Source: JACORV01 sp041484135 (GTDB lineage: Bacteria; Gemmatimonadota; Gemmatimonadetes; Gemmatimonadales; JACORV01). Taken from it: 38,130 bases of DNA. Below, one piece after another: positions 25,582 to 34,304 of the stretch. The notes under the pieces are model-generated. The model did not search any database. It had not been told where the DNA came from and saw only the letters and a program-made list of their open reading frames with translations. The stretch spans positions 1 through 38,130 of the forward strand of contig JBGPHD010000009.1 of the NCBI GenBank assembly GCA_041484135.1, in the 5' to 3' direction. Position numbers and translations under genes: made by a program. The stretch's first letter is position 1. The number at the start of each line of letters is the position of its first letter.

Positions 25582-27225
25582 ATGGACCTGCAGGGAACGT
25601 CCATCATGATCCTGGGCGGGAGCGGGCTCGTCGGCCATGCCGTCGCCCGCCGGCTCATCGCCTGCCGCCCGCGGCAGATCGTCCTCGTGGCGCTCAGCCA
25701 GGGGGAGACGGAGGAGGCCGCCGCGAGCCTGCGCCCGCTCGCCGGGGGCATCTCCATCCTGGTCGAGTACGGCAACGTGTACCTGCCGGGCACGCTGGCG
25801 CGCCTCGACCGCGCGGCGTTACTCGAGGACACCGCCCACCGTCGCCTGCTGGTGGACGACATCTTCGGCGATCTCACCGAGGAGCTGCTGGCGCGGAGTT
25901 TCCTCGTCCAGCTCTTCGCGCAGCACAAGCCCGACGCCGTCGTGGACTGCATCAACACCGCGACGGCGTTCGCCTATCAGGACGTGTATCGCTCGTCGAA
26001 GGACCTTGTCGCCTCCGCGGCGCGCGGCGCGGCGGACCAGGCCACGGTCGAGCGGCACATCCTGACCCAGCCGGTCCCCCAGCTCACCCGCCACATCCAG
26101 GTGCTGGTGGAAGGGCTCAAGCGCGCCGGCGCCCGGTCGTACGTGAAGATCGGCACCAGCGGGACGGGCGGGATGGGCTTCAACATCCCGTACACCCACT
26201 CGGAGGAACATCCGTCGCGCACGCTCCTCACGAAGTCCGCCGTGGCGGGCGCGCACACGCTGCTGCTCTACCTGCTCGGCCGCACGCCCGATGCCCCGGC
26301 CACGGTGGAGATCAAGCCCACCGCGGCTATCGGGTGGCGCGAGATCACCTTCGGGCCGGTCCGTCGCGCCGGCCGTCCCATCGCGCTGGTGGATTGTCCC
26401 GAGGCCATCCCGCTCGCGAAGGCCTTCGACGGGAGCGCGCCGTGGGTCTCGCTCGGGCGCACGCTGGAGTCCGTGTACGTCAACATGGGTGAGAACGGGC
26501 TCTTCGCGAACGAGGAGTTCGCCACCATCACGGCGCTGGGCCAGATGGAGTTCATCACTCCGGAGGAGATCGCCGACTACGTGGTCATGGAGCTCCAGGG
26601 CCGGCCCACGGGGCGGGACGTCATCGCCGCGCTCGACAGCGCCACCGCGGGCCCCACCTACCGCGCGGGGATCCTCCGCGCCGCGGCGATGCGGCGGCTG
26701 CAGCAGCTGGAGGCCCAGTCCGGGGTCCGGTCCATCGCCTTCGAGATGCTGGGGCCGCCCCGGCTCACCAAGCTGCTCTTCGAGGCGTACGTGCTCTCGC
26801 GCCTCTTCTCGAGCGTGTCGCAGCTGGCCGCGGCCGACGCCGCGCGCGTGGGGCAGGCCGCGGCCGAGCTGCTCGAGCGCGACGCGTCGCTGCGCGCGGA
26901 GATCCTGTCGGTCGGCATCCCGATCGTGAGCCCCGACGGGAAGAGTCTGCGGCGCGGTCCCTCCGTGGTGGTGCCGCCCGCCGAGGGCGATCCGCTGGCC
27001 GCGGCGCCGCGCGGCTGGGTGGACCTCCGGGCCGCCAACTGCGCGCTGTGGATCGAGCGCGCGCACCATATCCTCGACCAGGCGGGCGAGCGGACCTCCG
27101 GCCCGAGGGGATCGGGGAGCGACGAGGAGTGGAACGCCATCGAGCCCTCCGATCCCCTCGCGCCGTGGCGGCTCGCGACGTGGGTATTCCGCCACGAGGA
27201 CAAGGGAGAGCGCACCAAGCGCTGA
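25582..27225 (+). CDS. SDR-like NAD(P)-binding protein of unknown function
   Basis: A 547-residue protein. The N terminus has a Rossmann nucleotide-binding loop, IMILGGSGLVGHAVARRL, as in extended short-chain dehydrogenases/epimerases. VDCINTATAFAYQDVY and YVKIGTSGTGGMGFNIPYTH follow the fold. The usual YxxxK catalytic pair is not evident; a TLLTKSAVAGAHTLLLYLL segment is in roughly the right place. The C-terminal ~200 residues (helical, with IVSPDGKSLRRGPSVVVPP and ANCALWIERAHHILDQ) are outside the common SDR fold. I do not recognise the substrate. It begins 12 nt after the pseudouridine synthase gene and is followed within 3 nt by the HEAT gene, so co-transcription with the scp genes is likely. 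Confidence 0.7.
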   Translation: MDLQGTSIMILGGSGLVGHAVARRLIACRPRQIVLVALSQGETEEAAASLRPLAGGISILVEYGNVYLPGTLARLDRAALLEDTAHRRLLVDDIFGDLTEELLARSFLVQLFAQHKPDAVVDCINTATAFAYQDVYRSSKDLVASAARGAADQATVERHILTQPVPQLTRHIQVLVEGLKRAGARSYVKIGTSGTGGMGFNIPYTHSEEHPSRTLLTKSAVAGAHTLLLYLLGRTPDAPATVEIKPTAAIGWREITFGPVRRAGRPIALVDCPEAIPLAKAFDGSAPWVSLGRTLESVYVNMGENGLFANEEFATITALGQMEFITPEEIADYVVMELQGRPTGRDVIAALDSATAGPTYRAGILRAAAMRRLQQLEAQSGVRSIAFEMLGPPRLTKLLFEAYVLSRLFSSVSQLAAADAARVGQAAAELLERDASLRAEILSVGIPIVSPDGKSLRRGPSVVVPPAEGDPLAAAPRGWVDLRAANCALWIERAHHILDQAGERTSGPRGSGSDEEWNAIEPSDPLAPWRLATWVFRHEDKGERTKR

Positions 27226-27228
27226 GCG

Positions 27229-28740
27229 ATGGACACCAGACCGGTCGAGGCGGTGCTCGCGGAAGTCGGCAAGGCGTTCCGCCTCTGCCGGTTCTATCCG
27301 TCGACGCATCCCTCGGTGCAGCAGGCGCTCTCCGAGCTCGCCGCCGCCCTCCCGTCGCTCACCGCCTTCGGCGTGCTCGAGCTCCGCATCTCGCCCACCG
27401 GTTTCCTCCTCGGCACCACGCCGGTCGCGCATCGCAACCCGCCCGTCCAGGAGCTGGCCGGACTGCTGTACGCGCAGGGCCAGCGGGGCCTCGAGGTCCG
27501 GCCCGGCGTGACCGCCGACGAGTTCGCCGCGCTGATCCGGATGGCGGGCGGCTCCGGGAGCAAGAGCGTTGGCGCGGTGAGCGCGCATCCGCCGCAGGCG
27601 CTCCCGCACCTCAAGCTCGAGCAGGTGGTGCGCAAGTCGACCGCCGCGCAGCGGGCGTCGAAAGCGGCGGCGGCCGCGTCGAGCGCCGCCGAGGCGGACG
27701 CACCGGCGTTCGGCGCCCGCGGCAGCGGGGTGTTCCGGCCCGACGCGCTGCCGCCCGAGATCGAGGCCTCGCGCCTGGAGACGCTGCTGGCGGTGGCGGT
27801 GCCCAGCGAGGCACCCCGGATGCTCGCGCGTCTCGCGGAGGTCACGCGGGAGCTCTCGGCGCGGCACGACGTGGTGGGGGTCGCGCGGGCGATCCGCGCC
27901 ATCGCGGGCTCCCGCGCCTCCGCTGAGCCGGAAGCGGCGGAGGCCGCGAGGCGCGCCCTGGATGCCTGCGTCACCGATGCGACGATCGCGGCCCTGGTCT
28001 CCCGCCTCGGGGATGCCCGTCTCGCCGCGGACGACGGCGACACCGTGGTCCAGGCGCTCGGCGCGCTGGGCGCCCCCGTGATCCCGCTGGTGGCGGACTC
28101 CTTCCTGACCGTGGAGAGCGAGGCCCAGCGTGACGTGCTGCTGGCCGTGGTGCGGCTCGCGGGCGAGGGGGCGGTGGCGCCGATCGTGGCACGGCTCGCG
28201 ACCGAGTCTCGTCCCGAGGCGGCCCGCGCGTACGCCACCTTCCTCGGCGCGATCGAGAGCCCGGCGGGGCTGCCCGCCCTGGACGGCCTCGCCATGCACG
28301 CGGATGCCGGCGTGCGGGCCGCCGCCCTCGCCGCCCTGGTGCGGATCGGGGGTCCCGAGGCGAACCGCCAGGTGATCCACGCGCTCCGCGACGCGAGCCC
28401 GGCCGTGCGCATCGAGGCGGCGCGCGGTGTCACCTGGATGGGCGACCGCTCGGTGACCGGGATCATCATGACGCGTCTCAAGGAGGAGACGGAGGAGGGC
28501 GTGGTGGTGCCGTTGCTCGCGGCCCTCGGCCAGCTCAAGGAGGTGCGCGCCGTCGCCCTCCTCGCCGAGCTCGCCAAGGGGGTGAGCGGGGTCTTCCAGC
28601 GCCACCCGGTGGCGGTCCGCGCGGCCGCCCTGCGGGCGTTAGGCGCCATCGGGACGCCGGAGGCGCGGGCCGCGGTCGAGGGCTACCGCCACGACCGCAC
28701 GCCCGAGCTGCGCTCCGCGGCCATCGAGGCGCTGGCATGA
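27229..28740 (+). CDS. HEAT-repeat protein
   Basis: A 503-residue protein starting at ATG 27229, three bases after the SDR-like gene stop. The N-terminal ~110 residues (FRLCRFYPSTHPSVQQAL, LELRISPTGFLLG) form a conserved-looking domain I cannot name. An Ala-rich linker (~125-165) follows. Residues ~170-503 are helical pairs of HEAT/PBS-lyase type: AGVRAAALAALVRIGGPEA, SPAVRIEAARGVTWMGD and PVAVRAAALRALGAIGTPEA. Such repeats bind proteins. There is no signal peptide, so it is probably cytoplasmic. Its place between an SDR-like gene and mutL gives no clear role. Confidence 0.75.
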   Translation: MDTRPVEAVLAEVGKAFRLCRFYPSTHPSVQQALSELAAALPSLTAFGVLELRISPTGFLLGTTPVAHRNPPVQELAGLLYAQGQRGLEVRPGVTADEFAALIRMAGGSGSKSVGAVSAHPPQALPHLKLEQVVRKSTAAQRASKAAAAASSAAEADAPAFGARGSGVFRPDALPPEIEASRLETLLAVAVPSEAPRMLARLAEVTRELSARHDVVGVARAIRAIAGSRASAEPEAAEAARRALDACVTDATIAALVSRLGDARLAADDGDTVVQALGALGAPVIPLVADSFLTVESEAQRDVLLAVVRLAGEGAVAPIVARLATESRPEAARAYATFLGAIESPAGLPALDGLAMHADAGVRAAALAALVRIGGPEANRQVIHALRDASPAVRIEAARGVTWMGDRSVTGIIMTRLKEETEEGVVVPLLAALGQLKEVRAVALLAELAKGVSGVFQRHPVAVRAAALRALGAIGTPEARAAVEGYRHDRTPELRSAAIEALA

Positions 28741-28771
28741 CCCGGTCCGGGGCCGGTGCGCGGAGGCGTGC

Positions 28772-30544
28772 GTGACGGCGCGGCGCCGGATCGCCATCCT
28801 CCCCGACACCGTCGCCAACCGCATCGCCGCCGGCGAGGTGGTCGAGCGGCCGGCGTCGGTCGTGAAGGAGCTGCTGGAGAACGCGCTCGACGCCGGAGCG
28901 CGCGCCATCGCCGTCGAGATCGAGGCCGGCGGGAAGAGCCTCATCCGCGTGGCCGACGACGGAGAAGGGATGGGGCGCGAGGACGCCCTGCTGGCGCTCG
29001 ACCGGCACGCCACGAGCAAGGTCCGCACGGCGGAGGACCTGGTCGGCATCGCGACCTTCGGCTTCCGCGGCGAAGCCCTGCCGAGCATCGCCGCGGTCTC
29101 GCGCTTCGAGATGGACACCGCCACCAGCGACGAGCCCGTCGGCACGCGCCTCGTCTCCGCGGGCGGCCTGGTCACGACGGTCGAGGACATCTCGCGCCAG
29201 CCGGGCACCAGCGTGACCGTGCGCTCGCTCTTCTACAATACGCCGGCGCGCCGCAAGTTCCTGCGGTCGGCGCGCAGCGAGACGCGCGCCTGCGCCGAGG
29301 TCGTGACCACGCTCGCCCTGGCGCTCCCCTCTCTCGGCCTGACGCTGGTGAGCGACGGCCATCGCCTCGTCGAGGCGCTCCCCGCACCCTCACTCGCCGA
29401 CCGCGTCGCGCAGCTCCTCGGCCAGGCGCTCGCCAGCTCCCTCGTGCCGGTGGACCGCGAACAGCACGGCATCCGGGTCCTGGGGCTGGCCCAGCGTCCC
29501 GCCAACGCGGCGTCGGGCGGCCGCAGCATCCATCTCCTCGTCAATGGCCGCCCCTTCCGCGACCACTTCCTGGTGCGGGCCGCCGAGCGCGGCTACCGGG
29601 CGACCATCCCCGCCGGCAGCCGGCCCAGCCTCGTGCTGGCGCTGACCGTGCCGCCCGAGGACGTGGACGTCAACGTGCATCCCGCGAAGCTCGAGGTCCG
29701 GTTCCGCGACCGTTATGCGGTCGAGGCCGCCGTGGAGGAAGCGGTGCACCACGCGCTGGGCGATCTGGTGGCGGCCGCGCCCCTCACCGCCGGCGGCGCG
29801 CTGCCCTGGGAGCACCGTGCGGTGCCCGTCCCGAGCTACGATGCGACGCGCGCGGCGGCGCACGGCGCCGCCGCGTCGGACCTCTTCGGCAGCGGCGCGA
29901 CGGAGGCGGGGAGCACGCCCGACGTCAGGGAGTCCGCCGGCGCCGCCCCGGGCGAGGAGCCCGAGGTCGAGAGCGGCCTCAGGATCGTGGGGCAGGTCCA
30001 TCACGCGTACATCGTGATCGAAGGTGCGCGGGGGCTGCTGCTGGTGGACCAGCATTCGGCCCATGAGCGCATCCTCTACGAGCGGACCATGCAGACGCTC
30101 GAGTCCGGCGGCGCCGCCTCGCAGAAGCTCCTCTTCCCGCTGACGCTGACGTTCGCGTCCACGGAGCTCGACGCGATGGAGGCCAATCGCGAGCTCCTCG
30201 AGCGCCTGGGCTACCAGGTGGAGCTGTTCGGTGGCCGCAGTGTGGCGGTGCACGCCGCCCCGGCCCCTCACCCGCGCTTCGACGCCGAGCGCTGCCTGCG
30301 CGAGGTGGTCGCGGACCTGGCGGGCGACCGGTTCGGCGGCCTCGCCAACCGGCTCGAGCGTTTCGCGGCGACCTTCGCGTGCCGCGCCGCGATCAAGGCC
30401 GGCCAGCCCCTCGCGCGTGAGGAGATGGACGAGCTGGTGCGCCGGCTCTTCGCCAGCGCGCTCCCCGCCCACGACGTGCACGGCCGGCCGACCGTAGTCC
30501 AGCTGCCGCTGGTCGAGCTGGAACGCCGCTTCGGCCGTCGATGA
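28772..30544 (+). CDS. mutL: DNA mismatch repair protein MutL
   Basis: A 590-residue GHKL ATPase. It couples mismatch recognition by MutS to strand removal. N-terminal motifs are intact: IAAGEVVERPASVVKELLEN, DDGEGM, HATSK and GFRGEAL. The C-terminal endonuclease motif DQHSAHERILYE (Asp426) fits the DQHA(X)2E(X)4E pattern with Ser for Ala. ACRAAI and the final FGRR also match nuclease-type MutL. In the usual C-P-H-G-R-P motif the Cys is Asp here (DVHGRP, 568-573). It is probably a nicking MutL of a MutH-less organism. GTG 28772 has GGAGG five bases upstream. miaA follows. Confidence 0.95.
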   Translation: MTARRRIAILPDTVANRIAAGEVVERPASVVKELLENALDAGARAIAVEIEAGGKSLIRVADDGEGMGREDALLALDRHATSKVRTAEDLVGIATFGFRGEALPSIAAVSRFEMDTATSDEPVGTRLVSAGGLVTTVEDISRQPGTSVTVRSLFYNTPARRKFLRSARSETRACAEVVTTLALALPSLGLTLVSDGHRLVEALPAPSLADRVAQLLGQALASSLVPVDREQHGIRVLGLAQRPANAASGGRSIHLLVNGRPFRDHFLVRAAERGYRATIPAGSRPSLVLALTVPPEDVDVNVHPAKLEVRFRDRYAVEAAVEEAVHHALGDLVAAAPLTAGGALPWEHRAVPVPSYDATRAAAHGAAASDLFGSGATEAGSTPDVRESAGAAPGEEPEVESGLRIVGQVHHAYIVIEGARGLLLVDQHSAHERILYERTMQTLESGGAASQKLLFPLTLTFASTELDAMEANRELLERLGYQVELFGGRSVAVHAAPAPHPRFDAERCLREVVADLAGDRFGGLANRLERFAATFACRAAIKAGQPLAREEMDELVRRLFASALPAHDVHGRPTVVQLPLVELERRFGRR

Positions 30545-30546
30545 GG

Positions 30547-30592
30547 TTCAACCCGCTCTCCTCTTCGACCTTCAACGCCTTCTCCTCTTGAA
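30547..30592 (+). repeat. Tandem 24-nt repeat at the miaA start
   Basis: 30547-30568 and 30571-30592 are two copies of a TTCAAC...TCCTCTT unit, 24 nt apart with about 5 mismatches in 22. The TTG start of miaA (30588) lies inside the second copy. The tract is pyrimidine-rich and gives no ribosome-binding site. Confidence 0.6.
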
Positions 30593-31541
30593 CGTCTCTC
30601 TCCTCCCCGTCCTCATCGGCCCCACGGCTGTCGGCAAGACGCGCGTTGCGACCGCGCTCGCGCGTCTCATCGGCATCGAGATCGTCTCCGCCGACTCGCG
30701 GCAGGTGTATCGCGGTCTCGACATCGGGACGGCAAAGCCGAGTCCCGCCGAGCGCGCCGCGGCGCCGTATCACGGCCTCGACCTCGTGGAGCCTGTCGAG
30801 CGGTACTCGGCGGGCCGCTTCGCGCGGGAGGCCGCAGGATGGACCGCGGGCATCGCGATGCGCGGGCGGCTCCCCGTGGTGGTGGGCGGCACGGGCTTCT
30901 ACCTGCGGGCGCTCTTCGATGGCCTCTTCGTGGAGCCGGAAGTGGATCCGGCTCTCCGCGAGCGTCTCGATGCGGCGCTCACCAGGCTCCCCGCAAGTGA
31001 GCTCAAGCGCTGGGCTACTCGGCTGGACGCCGGGTTCACGGGCGGCGGCGTGCAACGCGCGGCGCGCGCCGCTTCCATGGCGCTCCTCTCGGGCCGCGCG
31101 CTCTCGGACCTGCAACGCGCCCGGCCCGGGGAGCGGCCAGGCTGGGCGCCGTGGTACGCGCACCTCACGCTGCCGCGGCCGGTCCTGGCCGAGCGCATCG
31201 CCGCCCGGACCGAGGCGATGCTCGCCGCCGGTCTGGTGGACGAGGTGCGGGCGCTGCTCCGGAGCGGCGTCCCGCGATCCGCCCCCGGTCTCACCGGGGT
31301 GGGGTATCGCGAGGTCGTGCAGCACCTGGACGGCGCGATCCCCGCCCCGGGCCTCGCGGGGGCGATCGCCCAGGCGACCCGGCGCTACGCCAAGCGGCAG
31401 GAGACCTGGTTCCGCCACCAGCTGAGGGGCCCGGTCACGGCGTTCGACGCCGCGAAGGACGAAGGAACGCTGGCGGATGAGGTCCTCTCCGGGTATCGTG
31501 CGGCACTCCTTGAGGAGGAGCAGGGCACCTCCCGCGTCTGA
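30588..31541 (+). CDS. miaA: tRNA dimethylallyltransferase MiaA
   Basis: A 317-residue enzyme that adds a dimethylallyl group to A37 of tRNAs reading UNN codons. The P-loop GPTAVGKT is at ~10-17. It is followed by VSADSRQVYRGLDIGTAKP, YHGLDLVEP, PVVVGGTGFYLRALFDGL, and the C-terminal GYREVVQHLDG and YAKRQETWFRHQ motifs. The start is TTG 30588: no ATG or GTG lies in frame upstream, and translation must begin before the P-loop. The start sits in a pyrimidine-rich repeat with no Shine-Dalgarno sequence. The mutL-miaA order is widely conserved. Confidence 0.94.
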   Translation: MNVSLLPVLIGPTAVGKTRVATALARLIGIEIVSADSRQVYRGLDIGTAKPSPAERAAAPYHGLDLVEPVERYSAGRFAREAAGWTAGIAMRGRLPVVVGGTGFYLRALFDGLFVEPEVDPALRERLDAALTRLPASELKRWATRLDAGFTGGGVQRAARAASMALLSGRALSDLQRARPGERPGWAPWYAHLTLPRPVLAERIAARTEAMLAAGLVDEVRALLRSGVPRSAPGLTGVGYREVVQHLDGAIPAPGLAGAIAQATRRYAKRQETWFRHQLRGPVTAFDAAKDEGTLADEVLSGYRAALLEEEQGTSRV

Positions 31542-31576
31542 CGTTCAACGCTCACCATCACACAGGCTATCGTCCG

Positions 31577-32689
31577 TTGCGCATCGGCATCGTGTGCTAT
31601 CCCACCTACGGCGGCTCTGGCGCTGTCGCCACCGAGCTGGGGCTCGCGCTCGCGGAGCGCGGGCACGAGGTGCACTTCATCTCCTACGCCCTCCCGTTCC
31701 GGCTCCGGTTCAGCGAGCGCGTCACCTTCCATGAAGTGAAGATCGGCTCCTATCCGCTCTTCGAGCACCCGCCGTACTCGCTGGCCCTGGCGGTGATGCT
31801 GCACGAGGTGGCGGTGAAGGCCAAGCTCGACGTCATCCACGCGCATTACGCCATCCCCCACGCCATCTCGGGGTGGCTCGCCAAGCAGCTCCTGGCGGAC
31901 GAGCGCCTGCTGCCTATCGTCACGACGCTCCACGGCACCGACATCACGCTGGTCGGGCAGGACCCGTCGTACTTCACCATCACGAAGTTCTCCATCGAAC
32001 AGTCGGATGCCGTCACCGCGGTGTCGACCTATCTGCGCGACGAGACGTACCGCGCCTTCGGCTGCACCGGCTGCGGGATCGAGGTCATCCCGAACTTCGT
32101 GAGCCTCGACGTGTTCCACCCGCCCGCGGAACGCTGCACGAGCTTCCCGCCGGGAGAGAAGGTGCTGATGCACATCTCGAACATGCGGCCGGTGAAGCGC
32201 CTGCTCGACGTCGTCCGGATCTTCGACCGGGTGAACGCCCGCATGCCGTCGCGGCTGATCCTGGTGGGCGACGGTCCCGACAAGGACGCCGCGGAGCGCG
32301 AGGTGGAGAGGCTCGGCCTTGCCTCACGCACGCGGTTCATGGGCAAGGTGGAGGACGTCGCGGAGGTGCTGCGCTGGGCGGATCTCTATCTGCTCCCGAG
32401 CCAGAGCGAGTCGTTCGGGCTGTCGGCGCTCGAAGCGCTGGCCACCGGGGTCCCGGTGGTCGGGCATCGGGTCGGCGGCCTGCCCGAGGTCGTGCAGCAC
32501 GGCGTCAACGGGTTCCTGGGCGAGGTGGGGGACGTGGACGGGCTCGCGGCCGGGGCCATCGAGCTCCTCGGCGACGCGGACCGCTGGCGCGCGGCGTCGG
32601 CGGCCGCGCGTGCCCGGGCGGCGGACTTCGCCACGGAGCGCGTGGTCCCGCAGTACGAAGAGCTGTATGCCGCCGTCGTGGATCGGTAG
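31577..32689 (+). CDS. bshA: BshA, N-acetylglucosaminyl L-malate synthase
   Basis: A 370-residue GT4-family retaining glycosyltransferase. BshA joins UDP-GlcNAc and L-malate, the first step of bacillithiol synthesis. The N terminus MRIGIVCYPTYGGSGAVATE is diagnostic for BshA rather than other GT4 enzymes. HFISYALPFRL, HAHYAIPHAISGWLA, THGTDITLVGQDPSY-like text (here TLHGTDITLVG), NFVSLDVFHP and LPSQSESFGLSALEALA follow. TTG 31577 is taken as the start because it gives the family N terminus exactly; no clear ribosome-binding site precedes it. bshB and bshC are not in the window. The UbiA gene starts inside its 3' end. Confidence 0.93.
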   Translation: MRIGIVCYPTYGGSGAVATELGLALAERGHEVHFISYALPFRLRFSERVTFHEVKIGSYPLFEHPPYSLALAVMLHEVAVKAKLDVIHAHYAIPHAISGWLAKQLLADERLLPIVTTLHGTDITLVGQDPSYFTITKFSIEQSDAVTAVSTYLRDETYRAFGCTGCGIEVIPNFVSLDVFHPPAERCTSFPPGEKVLMHISNMRPVKRLLDVVRIFDRVNARMPSRLILVGDGPDKDAAEREVERLGLASRTRFMGKVEDVAEVLRWADLYLLPSQSESFGLSALEALATGVPVVGHRVGGLPEVVQHGVNGFLGEVGDVDGLAAGAIELLGDADRWRAASAAARARAADFATERVVPQYEELYAAVVDR

Positions 32690-33497
32690 CGCCGCTCAGC
32701 TGGTCCGCCTGAAGAACCTCCTTCTCGCCGCCGCGGGGGTCGCGATCGGCGGTGCCCTCGCGACCGGCCGGCCGGGATTCTCCGCTCCGCTCCTCTGGGC
32801 CATGGCCTCGGCCATCGGCCTGGGCGCGGCGGGTAATACGGCCAACGACCTCTACGACGTCGAGGCGGACCGCGTGAACCGCCCGGAACGGCCCCTGCCG
32901 AGCGGGAGAGTGTCCCGGAACGCGGCGCTCGCGATCGGCGGCGTCGGCGGAGGGTTCGGCCTGTTCGCGGCCTGGTGGGTGGGCGAGCCGGTCTTCGGGA
33001 TGGCGGTGGTCGCGCTCGCCGTGATGCTCGTCTACTCGCCGGCGCTCAAGCGGCAGGGACTCCTCGGCAACCTCGCGGTCGCGACGGTCGCGAGCCTCCC
33101 GCTCATCTTCGGCGCCGCGGCCATCGGCTGGTGGCGCGCCGGCCTCGTCCCCTTCGCGCTCGCGGCGCTGCTGCACTTCGCGCGGGAGATCGTGAAGGAC
33201 CTCGAGGACGTGCCCGGCGACCTCGCCGCGGGCCGGCGCACCTTGCCCATCACGCTCGGGCCGCACGCCGGATTCGTGCTCGCGGCCGCGGCTCTCGTGG
33301 TCTTCGTCCCCGTCGCACTCGCGCCCTGGCTCGCCGGCTGGTACGGAAGGCGCTACGGCTTCAGCGTCATCGCGCTCGATGTCGGGGTGGCCGTCCTCAT
33401 CGTGCGCCTCCTCGGCCAGCGGCTCGAGGGCGCGCGCACCGCGCTCAAGGCCGCCATGGCCGTCGGTCTCGTCGCGCTCCTGTGGGACCGCTTGTGA
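32667..33497 (+). CDS. UbiA-family prenyltransferase, geranylgeranylglyceryl-phosphate synthase-like
   Basis: A 276-residue membrane protein with about eight hydrophobic segments. The first Asp-rich motif NDLYDVEADRVNRPERPLPS (Asn60 onward) and the second REIVKDLEDVPGD (Asp178) followed by GRRTLP match the UbiA subgroup related to (di)geranylgeranylglyceryl phosphate synthase. These enzymes transfer polyprenyl groups to a polar acceptor. The acceptor here is not determined, and menaquinone or other lipid roles are possible. ATG 32667 lies inside bshA in another frame (23-bp overlap). The end overlaps uppP by 4 bp, placing it next to undecaprenyl lipid metabolism. Confidence 0.82.
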   Translation: MPPSWIGSAAQLVRLKNLLLAAAGVAIGGALATGRPGFSAPLLWAMASAIGLGAAGNTANDLYDVEADRVNRPERPLPSGRVSRNAALAIGGVGGGFGLFAAWWVGEPVFGMAVVALAVMLVYSPALKRQGLLGNLAVATVASLPLIFGAAAIGWWRAGLVPFALAALLHFAREIVKDLEDVPGDLAAGRRTLPITLGPHAGFVLAAAALVVFVPVALAPWLAGWYGRRYGFSVIALDVGVAVLIVRLLGQRLEGARTALKAAMAVGLVALLWDRL

Positions 33498-34288
33498 CGC
33501 CGTGGCAGGTCGTCGTCTGGCTGGGGATCATCGAGGGGATCACCGAGTTCCTGCCGATCTCCTCGACCGGGCACATGCTGATCGCGGAGCAGTGGTTCCC
33601 GTACCGCTACTCCGACGCCTTCCTCGTCATCATCCAGAGCGGCGCGGCCGCGGCGGTGCTCCTGGTCTTCAAGGACCGGCTGAAGGAGCTGCTGCGGGAG
33701 TGGCGGACGCCCGCCGCGCGGGACTACCTCCTCAAGCTGGCGGCGGCGTTCGGCATCACCGCCGTCGGCGGCCTGGCGCTCAAGGCGCTCGACTTCGCGC
33801 TGCCGGAGACCGCGACGCCGGTGGGCGTGGCGCTCCTGGTCGGCGGCGTGCTCTTCATCCTTGTGGAGCGCTGGTTGCGCGGGCGCCCCGCCGGCGGCAC
33901 GGTCACCTGGGCGATGGCGGTGGCCATCGGTCTGGCGCAGCTGGTCGCCGCGGTCTTCCCCGGCACCTCGCGGTCCGGCGCCACCATCCTCATCGCGCTG
34001 GTGATGGGGCTCTCCCGTCCCGTCGCCGTCGAGTTCACCTTCCTGCTCGGCGTGCCCACGCTGTTCGCGGCGGGAGCGCTGAAGGTGGTCTCGCACCTTC
34101 GCCATCCGAATGCCGAGCTGCTGCCCGGCCGCATGCTCGTGTTAGGCATCGTCGTCTCCGCGGTGACGGCGTTCGTGGCGGTGCGGTGGCTGCTGCGGTA
34201 CGTGCGGTCCCACACGTTCGAGGGGTTCGGCTGGTATCGCATCGCGGCGGGGACTGCGGTGCTGGTGGTCGGCCTGCTGGCGCGATGA
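33494..34288 (+). CDS. uppP: Undecaprenyl-diphosphatase UppP (BacA family)
   Basis: A 264-residue multi-pass membrane enzyme that dephosphorylates undecaprenyl diphosphate to recycle the cell-wall lipid carrier. Both conserved active-site regions are present: EGITEFLPISSTGHM near residues 14-28, and PGTSRSGATI near 156-165. The length and the C-terminal GFGWYRIAAG are typical. The GTG start at 33494 overlaps the UbiA stop (GTGA). birA begins 16 nt after its stop. The same frame is open far upstream inside the UbiA gene, but that part is not real. Confidence 0.95.
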   Translation: MTPWQVVVWLGIIEGITEFLPISSTGHMLIAEQWFPYRYSDAFLVIIQSGAAAAVLLVFKDRLKELLREWRTPAARDYLLKLAAAFGITAVGGLALKALDFALPETATPVGVALLVGGVLFILVERWLRGRPAGGTVTWAMAVAIGLAQLVAAVFPGTSRSGATILIALVMGLSRPVAVEFTFLLGVPTLFAAGALKVVSHLRHPNAELLPGRMLVLGIVVSAVTAFVAVRWLLRYVRSHTFEGFGWYRIAAGTAVLVVGLLAR

Positions 34289-34304
34289 GCGGACGGCGGC
34301 GCGC

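Noticed and set aside
25819..28605. A 928-codon open frame on the minus strand, opposite the SDR-like and HEAT genes.
   Set aside because: It mirrors the codon pattern of well-supported plus-strand genes, is full of His/Arg/Gly low-complexity translation and has no recognisable domain; such frames are expected in GC-rich DNA.
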